A stretch of DNA of 64,000 nucleotides from Paraspadella gotoi (Eukaryota; Chaetognatha). This document shows, one piece after another, positions 14,200-27,143 of the stretch. The first letter of the stretch is position 1, and every line of letters begins with the position of its first letter. Where the stretch lies: NCBI GenBank assembly GCA_051294375.1, contig JBJCIZ010000239.1, positions 6,363,996 through 6,427,995 of the forward strand. Reading direction: 5' to 3'. The notes under the pieces are model-generated. The model had not been told where the DNA came from and did not search any database. It was given only the letters and a program-made list of their open reading frames with translations. The translations under genes and the position numbers were made by a program.

Positions 14200-14780
14200 G
14201 AAAATCGCGTAGAGTAAGCGGCATCGTCAGCGTCTACAGCGCCTGCAGCGCTCTGCGGCGGTGGGGCCTGCAGCGGCGGCGGCGGCGGCGGTGGCTTCAT
14301 GTCGATCGAGAGGCGGGGGGGCACAAGAAATATTTTGCTTCCTTTCTTTTCTTTTTTTTCTCCTTTCCGTCTTTACTTTTTATTTTTCCCTTCATTCCTA
14401 CTCTCCTTTCCTCCCTCTTTCTTTCCCATTCCTCCCTCCCGCTCTCCCTTTCCTTTCTCTCTCCTCTCCTCTCCTTTCCTTCCTCTCCCTTGCTTTCCTC
14501 CCTCCCTCCCACTCATCCTTTCCTTTCTTCCTCACTCTCTCCCTCCTCTCTTCTTTCCCTACTCCCTTTGCTCCCCTCCCTCCCTCTCCCTCTCCCTCTC
14601 CCTCCCCATCGTCCTCTTATCTTCTTATCGTCTTCTTGTGATTCATTTTTTCTTGTCCGTGAATCAAAATAAAAAAGAAAGAAAGAAAGAGTGAGAAATG
14701 GAGCGACGCCCGGGCGTGAGCCTGCCTGGGTGGTGCCCGAGATTCGAACAAGTGAGGGGGCGGGGTGGGGTGGCACTTTA

Positions 14781-14829
<49 letters not shown>

Positions 14830-14880
14830 GAAGAGAGAGAGAGAGAAGAGAGAATTTTGGTAATGCCTCCAATATTGTGA
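14200..14880. repeat. Purine/pyrimidine simple-repeat stretch
   Basis: A GC-rich (CGG)n patch (14,260-14,300) is followed by a long C/T-rich tract (14,340-14,640) and an (AG)n run (about 14,785-14,850). The open frames here are Ser/Leu/Phe or Arg/Glu runs with no protein character. Confidence 0.8.
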
Positions 14881-14935
14881 CAGTTAATACATGAACAATA
14901 ACATTTGTTACACTGCGGTACATACATTCATAAAT

Positions 14936-15031
14936 GAAATTGGTACAACCAATATAAAAATTATCCATTCATTTAATAAATAAGCTATCTTTCCCCTGAC
15001 TTTGGACAGGCTTTGGTGTCTCTTTCGAGAC
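14936..15031 (+). repeat. Dispersed repeat family A, partial copy
   Basis: This copy starts with GAAATTGGTACAACCAAT, itself nearly palindromic. It continues through AAAATTATCCATTCATTTAA and AATAAATAAGCTATCTT and ends near GGACAGGCTTTGGTG. Other copies lie at about 28,965-29,200 (-), 31,650-31,730 (+), 31,805-31,920 (-) and 55,084-55,250 (+), with fragments near 43,925, 44,410 and 45,350. I infer a non-autonomous transposable element. I saw no coding capacity. Confidence 0.75.
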
Positions 15032-15149
15032 TCTCCGGTTTGGATAAAAAATTTTAAAAAATTATTAAAAACCAAAATTGATAGCATGAATTTTTTAAAG
15101 AAATTTTTATACAGTTATATCAGTTTTTAAAGTAAATTAGTGATTTCGG

Positions 15150-15191
15150 TTTATCTTACAATATTCATACGTTTTTTACATTTACTTTTCT

Positions 15192-15255
<64 letters not shown>

Positions 15256-15268
15256 TCTTTCTCTCTCT

Positions 15269-15300
<32 letters not shown>

Positions 15301-15382
15301 TCTCACTCACTTTCTGATAACAATTCAGAATAAATAACATGTTAAATTACGTTTTGTTAACTCTTTTTACATTTACTTTGCT

Positions 15383-15453
<71 letters not shown>

Positions 15454-15520
15454 ACTTTCTAATAAACAATGAAGAATAAATAATATGTTAAATTACGTTT
15501 TTGTTAACTCTTTCCCCTTA
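15150..15520. repeat. Tandemly duplicated (CT)n-containing segment
   Basis: A unit of roughly 150-200 bases is present twice in direct orientation. Each copy has a TTTACATTTACTT lead-in, a long (CT)n run and a tail resembling AATAAATAATATGTTAAATTACG. The copies differ by small changes and by microsatellite length. Confidence 0.7.
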
Positions 15521-16032
15521 ACAAGACAAATTAAAAGGTAGAATCGCGAAAACTTTTGTTTTTAATCTTCGTTCACAAAAATAGTTCGTGCAGTTGGCAC
15601 GAAAAATTGAACAGCGGCGCTGTTCACTTGCCGGATCTGAGAAAAAATAATTGAACATCCATTTACTAAGTTACTGTATCTCTGTTATCTGGTTTGTGTT
15701 TTTGTAAAACCACTGTGGCCCATGGTCCTCGGACCCGCTTTATGAATAAAGACAATACAATACAATACAATACAATGATAATTTTCATAATTAATTGTTC
15801 ATTCGTTCATTTAAAATTGGCTCATTTTTTATTGAGAATGTAATCTATTATCTAATCTTAATTTCTGTCAGAAATAGGAAATTGTATAATCTTTGAATTG
15901 TTTAAAGATTTTAAATTGTTTAATCTTTTAATGATTTCAACAATTTGTGAGCAAAACATGACAGAGAGAGCTGAAAGAGAGAGAGAGAGAGAGAGAGAGA
16001 GATTAACATTAAGTTCCTCCCCCACTCCTCAC

Positions 16033-16223
16033 TTCCCCCACGACGGAGATCAACGCCTCCGGCTTCAGCTCAATGACGGGATCGTCCCCCAACGCTGCGC
16101 CGTCGTGCAGAAGCGTCAGGGAGGCGGCGCGGGCGTTCCTGATACCCACGCCCTCTCCAAGATGGCGTCCTAGATAGAGGGCGGCGCCGCTGGTGGCGCT
16201 ACAGTCGAGACTTCCCCGGTTGA
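16033..16223 (-). CDS. Orphan coding exon, function unknown
   Basis: On the minus strand a 191-base segment is bounded by a good acceptor (TTTAGCAG) and a good donor (GAA|GTGAGG). It stays open for 63 codons with GC-rich, coding-like composition, unlike the AT-rich surroundings. It begins in phase 1 and ends in phase 0. The peptide includes LDCSATSGAALYLGRHLGEG and later ALGDDPVIELKP. I recognise no family. I did not find a second exon of the same gene with matching phase within the window, so the rest may lie across long introns, in the N gaps, or be lost. It could equally be an isolated remnant. Confidence 0.45.
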
Positions 16224-17471
16224 CTGCTAAAGACAATCGAAAGACGGTGTGAAAAAATAAAAGAAAATCAATTAAAATTAAATTTTATTGCATCAATTAA
16301 TAAAATAATAAAATCTAAAAATGTATAATGGTAAAACAAGCATCATTGAAACTTTGAAAAATAGGTAAATCATGAAATCTATGTACCAGATACACAAACG
16401 GATGGAACAAAACATAACTTTTTTGCTCAAATTTTAAATCTTATTGATGAATAGCGTTGTTCCTTTTGATGCCAAAACAAATGAGAATTTGATACTACTC
16501 GGATTTAAATTGGGAGTGAAATGAAAAGAGTTGTTAAAGGACTGAATGTGATTAATGTTTTTTTCATTTCATATTTGTTAGAAAATTTACTGACGTTTAT
16601 GTTCCTATTTAGCAAATTTATAATATTTTACATCATAACACTTGGGGCGCTTGCCTTCCAGCAGCTTTTTTGCAACAAGTTGATAGTTCTTTTTTAAACT
16701 CATTGTGAAAAAAATTAAGTTGACTATTTTAATTTCTTTTACATTCATTAGATAATATAATTTTTTGGGAGCATGTAAAAAAATTCTAATTAATATATTT
16801 CAAGGCAATCGGCCTTTTCAGATCCTTGTTTTTTTCTAATTTTTTTTAAACGTTGAAATTTTTATTTTCTATAAGTTTTAACTAAAAAAACTATAAAATA
16901 AAAAATATAAGATGAACCAAAATTTTTCAACATTTCATTTTTTTTTTTATACAAAAATATATCTTATAACAGGAGGGTCCTTTTCAAATGCAAAAAAATT
17001 CTTTTTTTGAAATTGGACCAAGCCATTGATGCGTACATAACTAAGAAAGTAAGCAAGCTGGACGACTGGGAGTTTTTACCCGGGTGCAAAATATGAAGTT
17101 GCTATAATAAATTATTTATCCACAGTATTTGATATTTTCATTTCGCTCCCATTTTAAATCCGCGTCGTCAGTCTCAACCTAATCCTGATTTTAAGGTTTA
17201 ACATTAAGATTCAGGATTAAGTTTAAAATTAAAATTAAAATCAACAAAAATCGGGCGCCTTTTGCCAAATAGTGCTTTTCCTCATTCTCCATCCTTTTCT
17301 TCTCCGTTCTTTCACTTTCCATTTTCCTCCTATTCTCCCTCACTCTTTTCCTACTTCTCTTGTCTCCTCCTCTCGCTCTATTTTTATCTCTTTCTCCTCT
17401 TTCTTCCTCCTCCTCCTCTTCTCTTTTTAGAAACAGTAGCCAGGATAGAGGCTCCCCCTACCGCCAGGACC

Positions 17472-17554
<83 letters not shown>

Positions 17555-18523
17555 TAAAAACCACAAATAAATATGATCATTTATCTATGTAAAATATTAA
17601 TATTAAACCTTCAAGGCAATAGAACAACAATTTTTCAAAGCTCAATCAGAAAACGACAATATGCAAATGAGATTGAGGAAGTCTCTCTTCTTCCTTCTTT
17701 TTTCTCAGTCTCTTCTTCNNNNNNNNNNNNNNNNNNNNNNNNNNNNNNNNNNNNNNNNNNNNNNNNNNNNNNNNNNNNNNNNNNNNNNNNNNNNNNNNNN
17801 NNNNNNNNNNNNNNNNNNNNNNNNNNNNNNNNNNNNNNNNNNNNNNNNNNNNNNNNNNNNNNNNNNNNNNNNNNNNNNNNNNNNNNNNNNNNNNNNNNNN
17901 NNNNNNNNNNNNNNNNNNNNNNNNNNNNNNNNNNNNNNNNNNNNNNNNNNNNNNNNNNNNNNNNNNNNNNNNNNNNNNNNNNNNNNNNNNNNNNNNNNNN
18001 NNNNNNNNNNNNNNNNNNNNNNNNNNNNNNNNNNNNNNNNNNNNNNNNNNNNNNNNNNNNNNNNNNNNNNNNNNNNNNNNNNNNNNNNNNNNNNNNNNNN
18101 NNNNNNNNNNNNNNNNNNNNNNNNNNNNNNNNNNNNNNNNNNNNNNNNNNNNNNNNNNNNNNNNNNNNNNNNNNNNNNNNNNNNNNNNNNNAAAAAAAAA
18201 CAACAACAAATTCCGACATTTTTCTTTCTTTTTTTTTGTCGGCGCGAAATTCGAAACTCGAAGAATCCCAAGGACGTAAACAAATAAACATTAAAAAGAA
18301 ACAAAAGAAACAAAAAAAACAAAAGACTCTCGTTCCAGATTTCAGTTGTTTTTTTTTTTATCCGTTGCTTATCGCCGAATTTTACAATACATTACAAAAC
18401 ATTACAATAGATTTATTGCTAAAGGAAAATTTATTTGGTTTTCTTGTCTAAATTTAAACGAAACGAATTGATTAAAAAAAACAAAACAAATAAAAACTAG
18501 CGTCGATGGTGATACTAGGTGCA
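16224..18523. other. AT-rich intergenic stretch with (AAT)n and large gap
   Basis: I see no gene. The stretch is AT-rich DNA with a C/T-rich patch (17,280-17,420), a long (AAT)n run (17,474-17,552) and a 473-base gap (17,719-18,191). Confidence 0.8.
17719..18191. other. Assembly gap (473 N)
   Basis: This is a run of undetermined bases. Frames that cross it are not informative. Confidence 1.
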
Positions 18524-18655
18524 TAATGTATATATATTGTATATATATAGCTAGATATTTTTTTTAAAAATCTAAACAAAATCTTTATTTTCAATTTCTC
18601 ATTCAACCTCACGGCGATGAATTTTATCTCATTCGAGATCAATCAGCGAAATTGG

Positions 18656-18688
<33 letters not shown>

Positions 18689-19348
18689 ACGACAACTAAA
18701 TCCGACAACAATAAAATATTGACGATCTAAAATTATTGCAATAAAATTTAGATGCTTCATTTACTTTATTTCATAATCTATTTTTTTGATTGGACAATGT
18801 ACTTTAAGATACATATATTTTTTTTTGATTCTTTCTATAAGTATAATAAAAGAGAGACTGTTTTATGAAAAGTACAAATTTAAAAAAACTAAAGCTTCCT
18901 CTCTCTCTCTCTATCTCTCTCTTTCTCTCTCTCTCTCTNNNNNNNNNNNNNNNNNNNNNNNNNTAATGTATATATATTGTATATATATAAGCTAGATATT
19001 TTTTTTTAAAAATCTAAAACAAAATCTTTTATTTTCAATTTCTCATTCAACCCACGGCGATGAATTTTATCTCATTCGAGATCAATCAGCGAAATTGGGA
19101 AAAGACAACGACGAACGACGACGACGACGACGACGAGACAACTAAATCAAGCAACAATAAAATATTGAGGATCTAAAATTTTGCAATAAAATTTAAGATG
19201 CTTCATTTACTTTATTTCATAATCTATTTTTTTTGATTGGACAATGTACTTTAAGATACATATATTATTTTTTTGATGTCTTTCTATAAGTATAATAAAA
19301 GAGAGACTGTTTTATGAAAAGTACAAATTTAAAAAAACTAAAGCTTCC

Positions 19349-19375
<27 letters not shown>
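18524..19375. repeat. Near-identical direct duplication flanking a 25-N gap
   Basis: The sequence from 18,524 to the gap at 18,939 (starting TAATGTATATATATTG, then a (CGA)n run, then AAAGCTTCCTCTCTCT) is repeated from 18,964 onward with only small insertions and deletions. The gap falls in the terminal (CT)n run of copy one. This is the pattern expected when an assembler fails to merge overlapping contig ends, so one copy is probably artificial. Confidence 0.85.
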
Positions 19376-19417
<42 letters not shown>

Positions 19418-20048
19418 TTTTTTTTACATTTTCGACGTAAAATAATCAAGGAACGAATCGCCAACCGAATTTCAAAACAATTTTTTTAATTTTTTTTTTT
19501 TTATTTTGATGTAGAGATATTTTTGATAAAAGAAAAACGAGAACAGTGAAAGGATAAAAAAGTAATACAATTTATAATATATAATAATATAATAATAATA
19601 TACATTATACAAATGTATAATAAAATTATCACACCAAAAGGAGTTTTCAAATTTTTTTGAATATATAGTCAGACGTTTGCGTTATATATATTTTCTCTCT
19701 TTCTATCCCATTTTCTAAAATTCTCTGCAGTCCATCATTTTTTACGTCGTCGTCTTACATGAAAATTACAGTAATAAATTAACTATTTTTTTCGCGAAAT
19801 ACGATTTTTTATATATTTTTTTACGAAATACATTTTTTTAAATGTTATTTTTTGGGTCTGTAAACTGCAGACATGTCATATAACTTTGGAGATTTTTAAT
19901 TGTTAGTAAGCTATGAAAATTTTATTTTGACCGCCAAATAAAACACCCGTTTTTATCTTATCATCACAAAGAATTCCCTCATTATATCATTATATCTTTT
20001 TTTCAACCTTCCTCCTGATTTTTTATACGTACGCATCTCAGATAGTTA

Positions 20049-20083
<35 letters not shown>

Positions 20084-20224
20084 GACCACCCTGTATTCCC
20101 TCACCGGTTTACCTTCTACAGATTCGCCCAGCATTTGATGTAAGCGATTTGAGAAAAAACAAAAACGACCGGCAGTCTTCTCTTCGGTCCTTAATTACAT
20201 TTTTTTTTCGCCCTCAAAAGATTC

Positions 20225-20450
20225 TGGCCATATTTTCCAAAGGCGCCCCATTTCAGCTGATACTTTAGGAATTAGGGTTAAGATAGGATTAGGGTTGCAG
20301 GGTTAGAGATTTGGTTTAGGATTAGGGTTTACGGTTAGGGGATAAGGTTTGGCATTTTTGGTTCGGGATAAGAGTTAAAACTTAAGTTGAATATTTGATA
20401 GGGATTAATTCAGCTAAAAATTACGCTCAAGGATTAGGGGCCGAAATTCG
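20225..20450 (+). repeat. Telomere-like repeat element, family T
   Basis: A terminal motif resembling CATATTTTCCAAAGGCGCC followed by CCATTTCA precedes degenerate GGATTAGGGTT words up to about 20,440. Confidence 0.55.
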
Positions 20451-21518
20451 TTCGTGCTAACTTTTGCAATTATTTTTTTCTCCGTTTGTTTTGTAAAAAA
20501 ATACAAGTATTTTAATTAAACATCTTGTAGTGAAGTCATAACAACCGTTGACTGAAAATCAGATCTGAATTGGTGCGATGGGCTTCGTGCCCCGAATGGT
20601 CCCGGGTTCTAGTCTTCATAAGTCATTCTTTACGTAAAAGCGACGCGCCGCTTAAATAATTGGTTATTACCGGAGCCGGAAACCAAAGAGGCAAAGTAGA
20701 AAACAAGATCGGTTCATCCAATTTGTTACGCCACAGTGATTTTCTTAGTTGTGCATTGGAGTTTTGTCTTTTATTCTTTATAGTTTTAGGATTTCCTGAA
20801 GGCGGCGCGAGCACTGTTTTTTCCTTTCTTAACAAATGAGCAGCCAACTATAGGCAAGTTATAATCATTTTTAACATAAATGGGACAGACCGACGGACAG
20901 ACATACCGACCGACCGACAGCCAGACCGACAGACCGACCAAAAACCCTTCCTGACCCACAAAGTGTTGGGTCGATCAACAACGTCAGCGGGCATTGGCTG
21001 CCCCCTTTTTTTCTCTCAAACACTTTTATCTTTCCTTTTCCAGTAGCTTTTTTGTTTTATGTACAAATTGTATATATATAGTTTTATTTTTTTTTATTAA
21101 TAGTCACGAACCACACTTAAAAGGCCGGTTTTTCCTTCCCCGCCTTCCCCCCCCAAATCCTTCTGTACTTCTGTAAGTTTCAAACTCGTGCTGTCACGTG
21201 ACCGCCGGGGTGATTCGATCACGTGAGCGGAAACGTCATTGCAGCGTAACTCGTGAAAAATATTTGGTATATAACCTTAAAATTTAGAAACCTTTTTAAG
21301 CGACGCTTATTTTTAAATTTATTTTTGTTATTTAAAAAAAGATTATTTAAAAAAAAACAATTTTTACTTAGACTGTATGTACAAAGGCCTTTTTTACTAT
21401 AAGACAAGTCGAGTCTTTTTGATTTTTTAAATTTAAATTTATATCTTTTAACGTTAGTATTTTTTTGGTGTCGTTTTTTTTTTCGGCAAAGAGGGGGGCA
21501 AGAGAGAGAGAGAGTGAT

Positions 21519-21603
<85 letters not shown>

Positions 21604-22202
21604 GAGAAGAGAGAGAGAGAGAGAGAGTTACAAGAAGAAGTTAAGAAGTTAAGTTCGAACGAATTTGTTTCGGATTCTCTCGAGTTTTACATTTTTTTTC
21701 CGTCACCCCCCTCCGCCCCCCCCTTTCCCCCTTGTACCCGCTCTTCTCCTCTTCCTCCTCCCTAAGACTTTTCACTCTAAACCCTTTTCCCTCCCCCGCT
21801 CCCCCTTCTCTCTCTTTTGTTCTCTCCCACTCTCTCTCTCTCTCTCTCCCTGCTCCCGTTTTAAAAACTCAAAAGAAAATAAACCAAAAAAAACATTTCA
21901 AGTTAACACGTAAGGATTTTTTTTTCTCTCACACACTTTATCTCTCTGTCTCTGTCACACTCTGTCGCTCTTTCTATACATCTCTCTCTCTCTATCTCAA
22001 GTATCAATGAAATGTCTTATGGAAACGGTAGGAATGTCGTAGGGGCTGCGGACCCTCAGTGACCGCCAGGACGCACCCGGGACGCACGCTTGTAACGAGA
22101 CGTTTTGCCTGCTCAGCCATTGAGACGAGGCTGAGGACGGAAAACCGATATCATTTTCAAGTTCGAACCGTATGTTTTGAAACCTATCTATTTCTCGCTA
22201 TC

Positions 22203-22239
<37 letters not shown>

Positions 22240-23419
22240 NNNNNNNNNNNNNNNNNNNNNNNNNTGGTTCGGGATAAGAGTTAAAACTTAAGTTGAATAT
22301 TTGATAGGATTAATTCAGCTAAAAATTACGCTCAAGGATTAGGGGCCGAAATTCGTTCGTGCTAACTTTTGCAATTATTTTTTTCTCCGTTTGTTTTGTA
22401 AAAAAATACAAGTATTTTAATTAAACATCTTGTAGTGAAGTCATAACAACCGTTGACTGAAAATCAGATCTGAATTGGTGCGATGGGCTTCGTGCCCGAA
22501 TGGTCCGGGTTCTAGTCTTCATAAGTCATTCTTTACGTAAAAGCGACGCGCCGCTTAAATAATTGGTTATTACCGGAGCCGGAAACCAAAGAGGCAAAGT
22601 AGAAAACAAGATCGGTTCATCCAATTTGTTCGCCACAGTGATTTTCTAGTTGTGATTGGAGTTTTGTTTTTATTCTTTATAGTTTTAGGATTTCCTGAGG
22701 CGGCGCGAGCACTGTTTTTTCCTTTCTTAACAAATGAGCAGCCAACTATAGGCAAGTTATAATCATTTTTAACATAAATGGGACAGACCGACGGACAGAC
22801 ATACCGACCGACCGACAGCCAGACCGACAGACCGACCAAAAACCCTTCCTGACCCACAAAGTGTTGGGTCGATCAACAACGTCAGCGGGCATTGGCTGCC
22901 CCCTTTTTTTCTCTCAAACACTTTTATCTTTCCTTTTCCAGTAGCTTTTTTGTTTTATGTACAAATTGTATATATATAGTTTTATTTTTTTTTATTAATA
23001 GTCACGAACCACACTTAAAAGGCCGGTTTTTCCTTCCCCGCCTTCCCCCCCCAAATCCTTCTGTACTTCTGTAAGTTTCAAACTCGTGCTGTCACGTGAC
23101 CGCCGGGGTGATTCGATCACGTGAGCGGAAACGTCATTGCAGCGTAACTCGTGAAAAATATTGGTATATAACCTTAAAATTTAGAAACCTTTTTAAGCGA
23201 CGCTTATTTTTAAATTTATTTTTGTTATTTAAAAAAAGATTATTTAAAAAAAAACAATTTTTACTTAGACTGTATGTACAAAGGCCTTTTTTACTATAAG
23301 ACAAGTCGAGTCTTTTTGATTTTTAAATTTAATTTAAATTTATATCTTTTAACGTTAGTATTTTTTTGGTGTCGTTTTTTTTTTCGGCAAAGAGGGGGGC
23401 AAGAGAGAGAGAGAGTGAT

Positions 23420-23504
<85 letters not shown>

Positions 23505-24100
23505 GAGAAGAGAGAGAGAGAGAGAGAGTTACAAGAAGAAGTTAAGAAGTTAAGTTCGAACGAATTTGTTTCGGATTCTCTCGAGTTTTACATTTTTTTT
23601 CCGTCACCCCCCTCCGCCCCCCCCTTTCCCCCTTGTACCCGCTCTTCTCCTCTTCCTCCTCCCTAAGACTTTTCACTCTAAACCCTTTTCCCTCCCCCGC
23701 TCCCCCTTCTCTCTCTTTTGTTCTCTCCCACTCTCTCTCTCTCTCTCTCCCTGCTCCCGTTTTAAAACTCAAAAGAAAATAAACCAAAAAAAACATTTCA
23801 AGTTAACACGTAAGGATTTTTTTTTCTCTCACACACTTTATCTCTCTGTCTCTGTCACACTCTGTCGCTCTTTCTATACATCTCTCTCTCTCTATCTCAA
23901 GTATCAATGAAATGTCTTATGGAAACGTAGGAATGTCGTAGGGGCTGCGGACCCTCAGTGACCGCCAGGACGCACCGGGACGCACGCTTGTAACGAGACG
24001 TTTTGCCTGCTCAGCCATTGAGACGAGGCTGAGGACGGAAAACCGATATCATTTTCAAGTTCGAACCGTATGTTTTGAAACCTATCTATTTCTCGCTATC

Positions 24101-24140
<40 letters not shown>
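20359..24140. repeat. About 1.9-kb direct duplication flanking a 25-N gap
   Basis: The block 20,359-22,239 is repeated at 22,265 to about 24,140. Both copies start TGGTTCGGGATAAGAG and carry the same GACGGACAGACATACCGACC motif, the same long (GA)n run, the same C-rich tract and the same lead into (CT)n. The copies differ by scattered one-base indels and by microsatellite length. The N run sits in the (CT)n at the end of copy one. I interpret this as unmerged overlap or haplotype duplication. Neither copy contains a gene I can support. Confidence 0.85.
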
Positions 24141-24193
<53 letters not shown>

Positions 24194-24199
24194 CTCTCT

Positions 24200-25726
24200 C
24201 TCCCTCTTTCTCTCTCTCTTTTTCACCCCTCTCTCACACTCTTTTCACCCCTCTCTCTCTCTCCCTCCACCCCCAAGCCCCCGCCTCATTATCTTAATTC
24301 TTTCCTTCCTCTTCCTGTTTCTTCTCATCTCTTTCTTTCCGTTTCTTTCTTTCTTTCTTTCCGTTTCTTTCTTCTCATCCCTTTCTTTCCGTTTCTACTT
24401 TAGAGATGCTCCCCCCCACAGGAAAGAATTTTCTTTGTGAGGCCTTTCGCTCACAACAACTGTTTTCTAACTTTTAAAAAATAAGTCTTCATTTCTCGGC
24501 ACTATTTTCTCAAATTTCCAAATTTCTGTTCTAAATCCCGGAAACCTAATTTTAATCATATTAAATTTTTAATTTAATTCTAGCTTAATCCCTAACCTTA
24601 GTATCTAACCGGAACCTAATAGGCTAATACCTAATCCATAATCCATAAACTTAATCTCAAACCAAACCCTTTTTTTTAACCTTTTGTATTTAAATATTAA
24701 AAAAATAGTTAATTTTGAATTTTAGCTGAAATGCGGCGCTTTGAAAAAATGAGTTAAAAAAGTCTGGATCCCTTTTTCGCTCAAGATACAAATTCTCCAA
24801 AAATGTTTTTCACTGTGTGAATTTCTCATTTATCAATCCGACGCGATTTATTTTTTTCATTCCACTCTACGAGCTAATATAATTCAAATTTTACTAGAAA
24901 TAGCATTAATCGAATTCGTAATCAGTATCCATAATATTTTAATACAAGCAATTTAAAAAAAAAACAATCCCATTGTATTCAGACAATTCTTAAACGTTCC
25001 CATCGGATTCAACCAAATTCGTCCATCAGATTCTCTTAACCACAAATTCTTCCCAACAGATTCCAACAGATTCCAATATGGAACAGCGAACGCGATGGAA
25101 AATCAAACGCGATCAACCAATGAACGCGATCGAATGCGATTGGTTTGCCTTTTGTATTTATTCTTAAATTTTTTATAAAGCTCTCTCTCTCTTTTTCACT
25201 CTCAATCTTTTTCTCCTTACCCTAATGTATTAAAATCGCTTTTATTGTTTATTCTCCAAAAATAATAGTGAGCATATAATAAACATTTTATTACAAATTT
25301 ACAATGTTAGCCCTATTAGGCATATTTGCTGCTGTCCAAAGTTTTTAATTTACTTTAAGTTAATTTAATTTAAGTTTTTAATTTAATTCTATTCTCTTAT
25401 TTAAAAAATTATGTCACATTTCTTAGAATTGCGCTTCCACCAAATGATGCCTTTTTAAAACGGATCGGTACACATCAAAACGAATAACTCAATGGAAACT
25501 CAAAATATAAAAACGTTGAAACGCATATAAAGCCTGAGATGACGCCAATTAAACTTTTGTTCCTCGTGTTTACCCATTCTGAATGGACGCCTGTTACATT
25601 CAACCGGGAGTAAAATGGTTCCCTTTTTCTTGGTGACCTGGTCGACATTTTATAACGGCAAATGATAATTAACATTTTATAACGGCAAATGATAATTAAC
25701 ACCGACAAATAATAATCCTCGTGAGG
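24200..25726. other. Non-coding upstream region of the ADAMTS gene
   Basis: The stretch holds C/T-rich repeats to 24,410, a reverse-oriented family-T element (about 24,500-24,780, ending AATGCGGCGCTTTG), then AT-rich DNA. Around 25,646-25,700 a 28-base unit containing TTTATAACGGCAAATG is directly repeated, about 30 bases before the start codon. I saw no clear core promoter motif. Confidence 0.6.
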
Positions 25727-27143
25727 ATGTCGTCCGCTAGCGGTTTCGTCTTCTTCGTCTCTGCCATTGTCGTCTTAATTATGGACTTTTCCATTAGTCA
25801 TCGCATTGCCATCTCTCAGGTAAAAGGAGAGAGAGAGGGAGAGAGATCAACAGCTAGCTAGTCTAGGGGACTGACCAACTAAACAGAGATACAAATGAAA
25901 AGACATTTCAAAAGTGTGTCTTTTTGTGAGAGAATAAGATTGTTATACTGGTAAAATAAAATTGTGTTAATTTAAAAAAAGTATTGATTACCATTATATA
26001 TGAGGCTGAATTGACCGAGGGGAGAGAGGGTAGCCATGCCATAGCCATGCCATAGACATAGCCCATACACTTAGTGAGATAGGTTGGTAGGTTTGCTACC
26101 GGTGGTTTAACGGGCCCGTCACTCTTTTTGCAAGGACTTTTCCGACTGGGGGTAGAACCCGTGACCAATGTCCATTGGGTTCGAAGAAGAAGCGTTAGGC
26201 CAGTGCGTAACTATGGGGCCGATGGAAGGAACTGTCGTATCCAATTGGTAGTGATATTACATCACTACAATGCCATTAATTAAACAAATAAATTAATATC
26301 AGCATTAAGCAGGATTTACAAGAGCATTTCTTTTAATTTTTTCACTATTTAGTATTTATGTAATGTTTTTTCAACAATTCATACTAACTCTTTTTTTATT
26401 TAGGTTTCTACATTTGAAGTGAACTCGTTTAATTCATCTCAAGGCAAGTTATACAAAATATTAATTTTAAATTTAAAGATGAAACGGTTTAATAAAATTG
26501 AAAAAAATAGATTTATATTTTATATATTTATTTATTAAAACAAATAATCATTTTTTATTAGTATTTTATTAGATTTAACTTATTTGAACTGATATCACCT
26601 TTTAACTCGTGACATTTTACTTTCGGTTTCGATCTACTTATTAGTTATATATATAGTTATATATATGTGCAGTCGGGCATTGCATAATTTCACCTCGCCC
26701 ATAAGCCCTGGCCTATAAGCATGCCCTTAAGCATGATACCTTCAGTCGTGACCCGGTGGCTCATTGAGTAAAGCCATCAGCTCATGACCACTGGGTACCG
26801 GGTTCAATCCCAACCCGGTACCTACCCTCCGAGAAGCGTGAGGACGGCCGTAGACATCCTCGGGGGCGTGGAAAACCCTCGAGCCTGGTTCCAAGCCCAA
26901 TTTTAAATTGTTTTCTATTCTTGTCCCAGGTTCTGAAAATGAGACGATGATGACGACGACGGCGATATTACGTATCGGGTCCGATTTAACGTTCGACGTC
27001 GGAGACGATCTCAACTGTGACGTCAATGACGAGGAACTTAACATAAAGAATAACATCACTGACGACGTCCTGGAAGGCGTGAATGGCTTGACGCTCTCTC
27101 TCCGACTAGAGACAATTTCCCAACCACATAGATTTCTTATCGC
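25727..27143 (+). CDS. ADAMTS exons 1-3: signal peptide and start of prodomain
   Basis: Exon 1 (25727-25819) starts [20 protein letters not shown], a hydrophobic signal sequence for secretion, and ends at CAG|GTAAAAG in phase 0. Exon 2 (26404-26443) is only 40 bases and ends with a GC donor, CAAG|GCAAGT. Exon 3 (26930-27143) restores the frame with the split Gly codon. Its peptide contains a possible N-glycosylation sequon (NITD) and LTLSLRLE followed by HRFLIA, the usual hydrophobic core of an ADAMTS prodomain. I chose the ATG at 25,727 because it opens the signal-peptide frame and the exon joins in phase to the prodomain. Confidence 0.85.
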
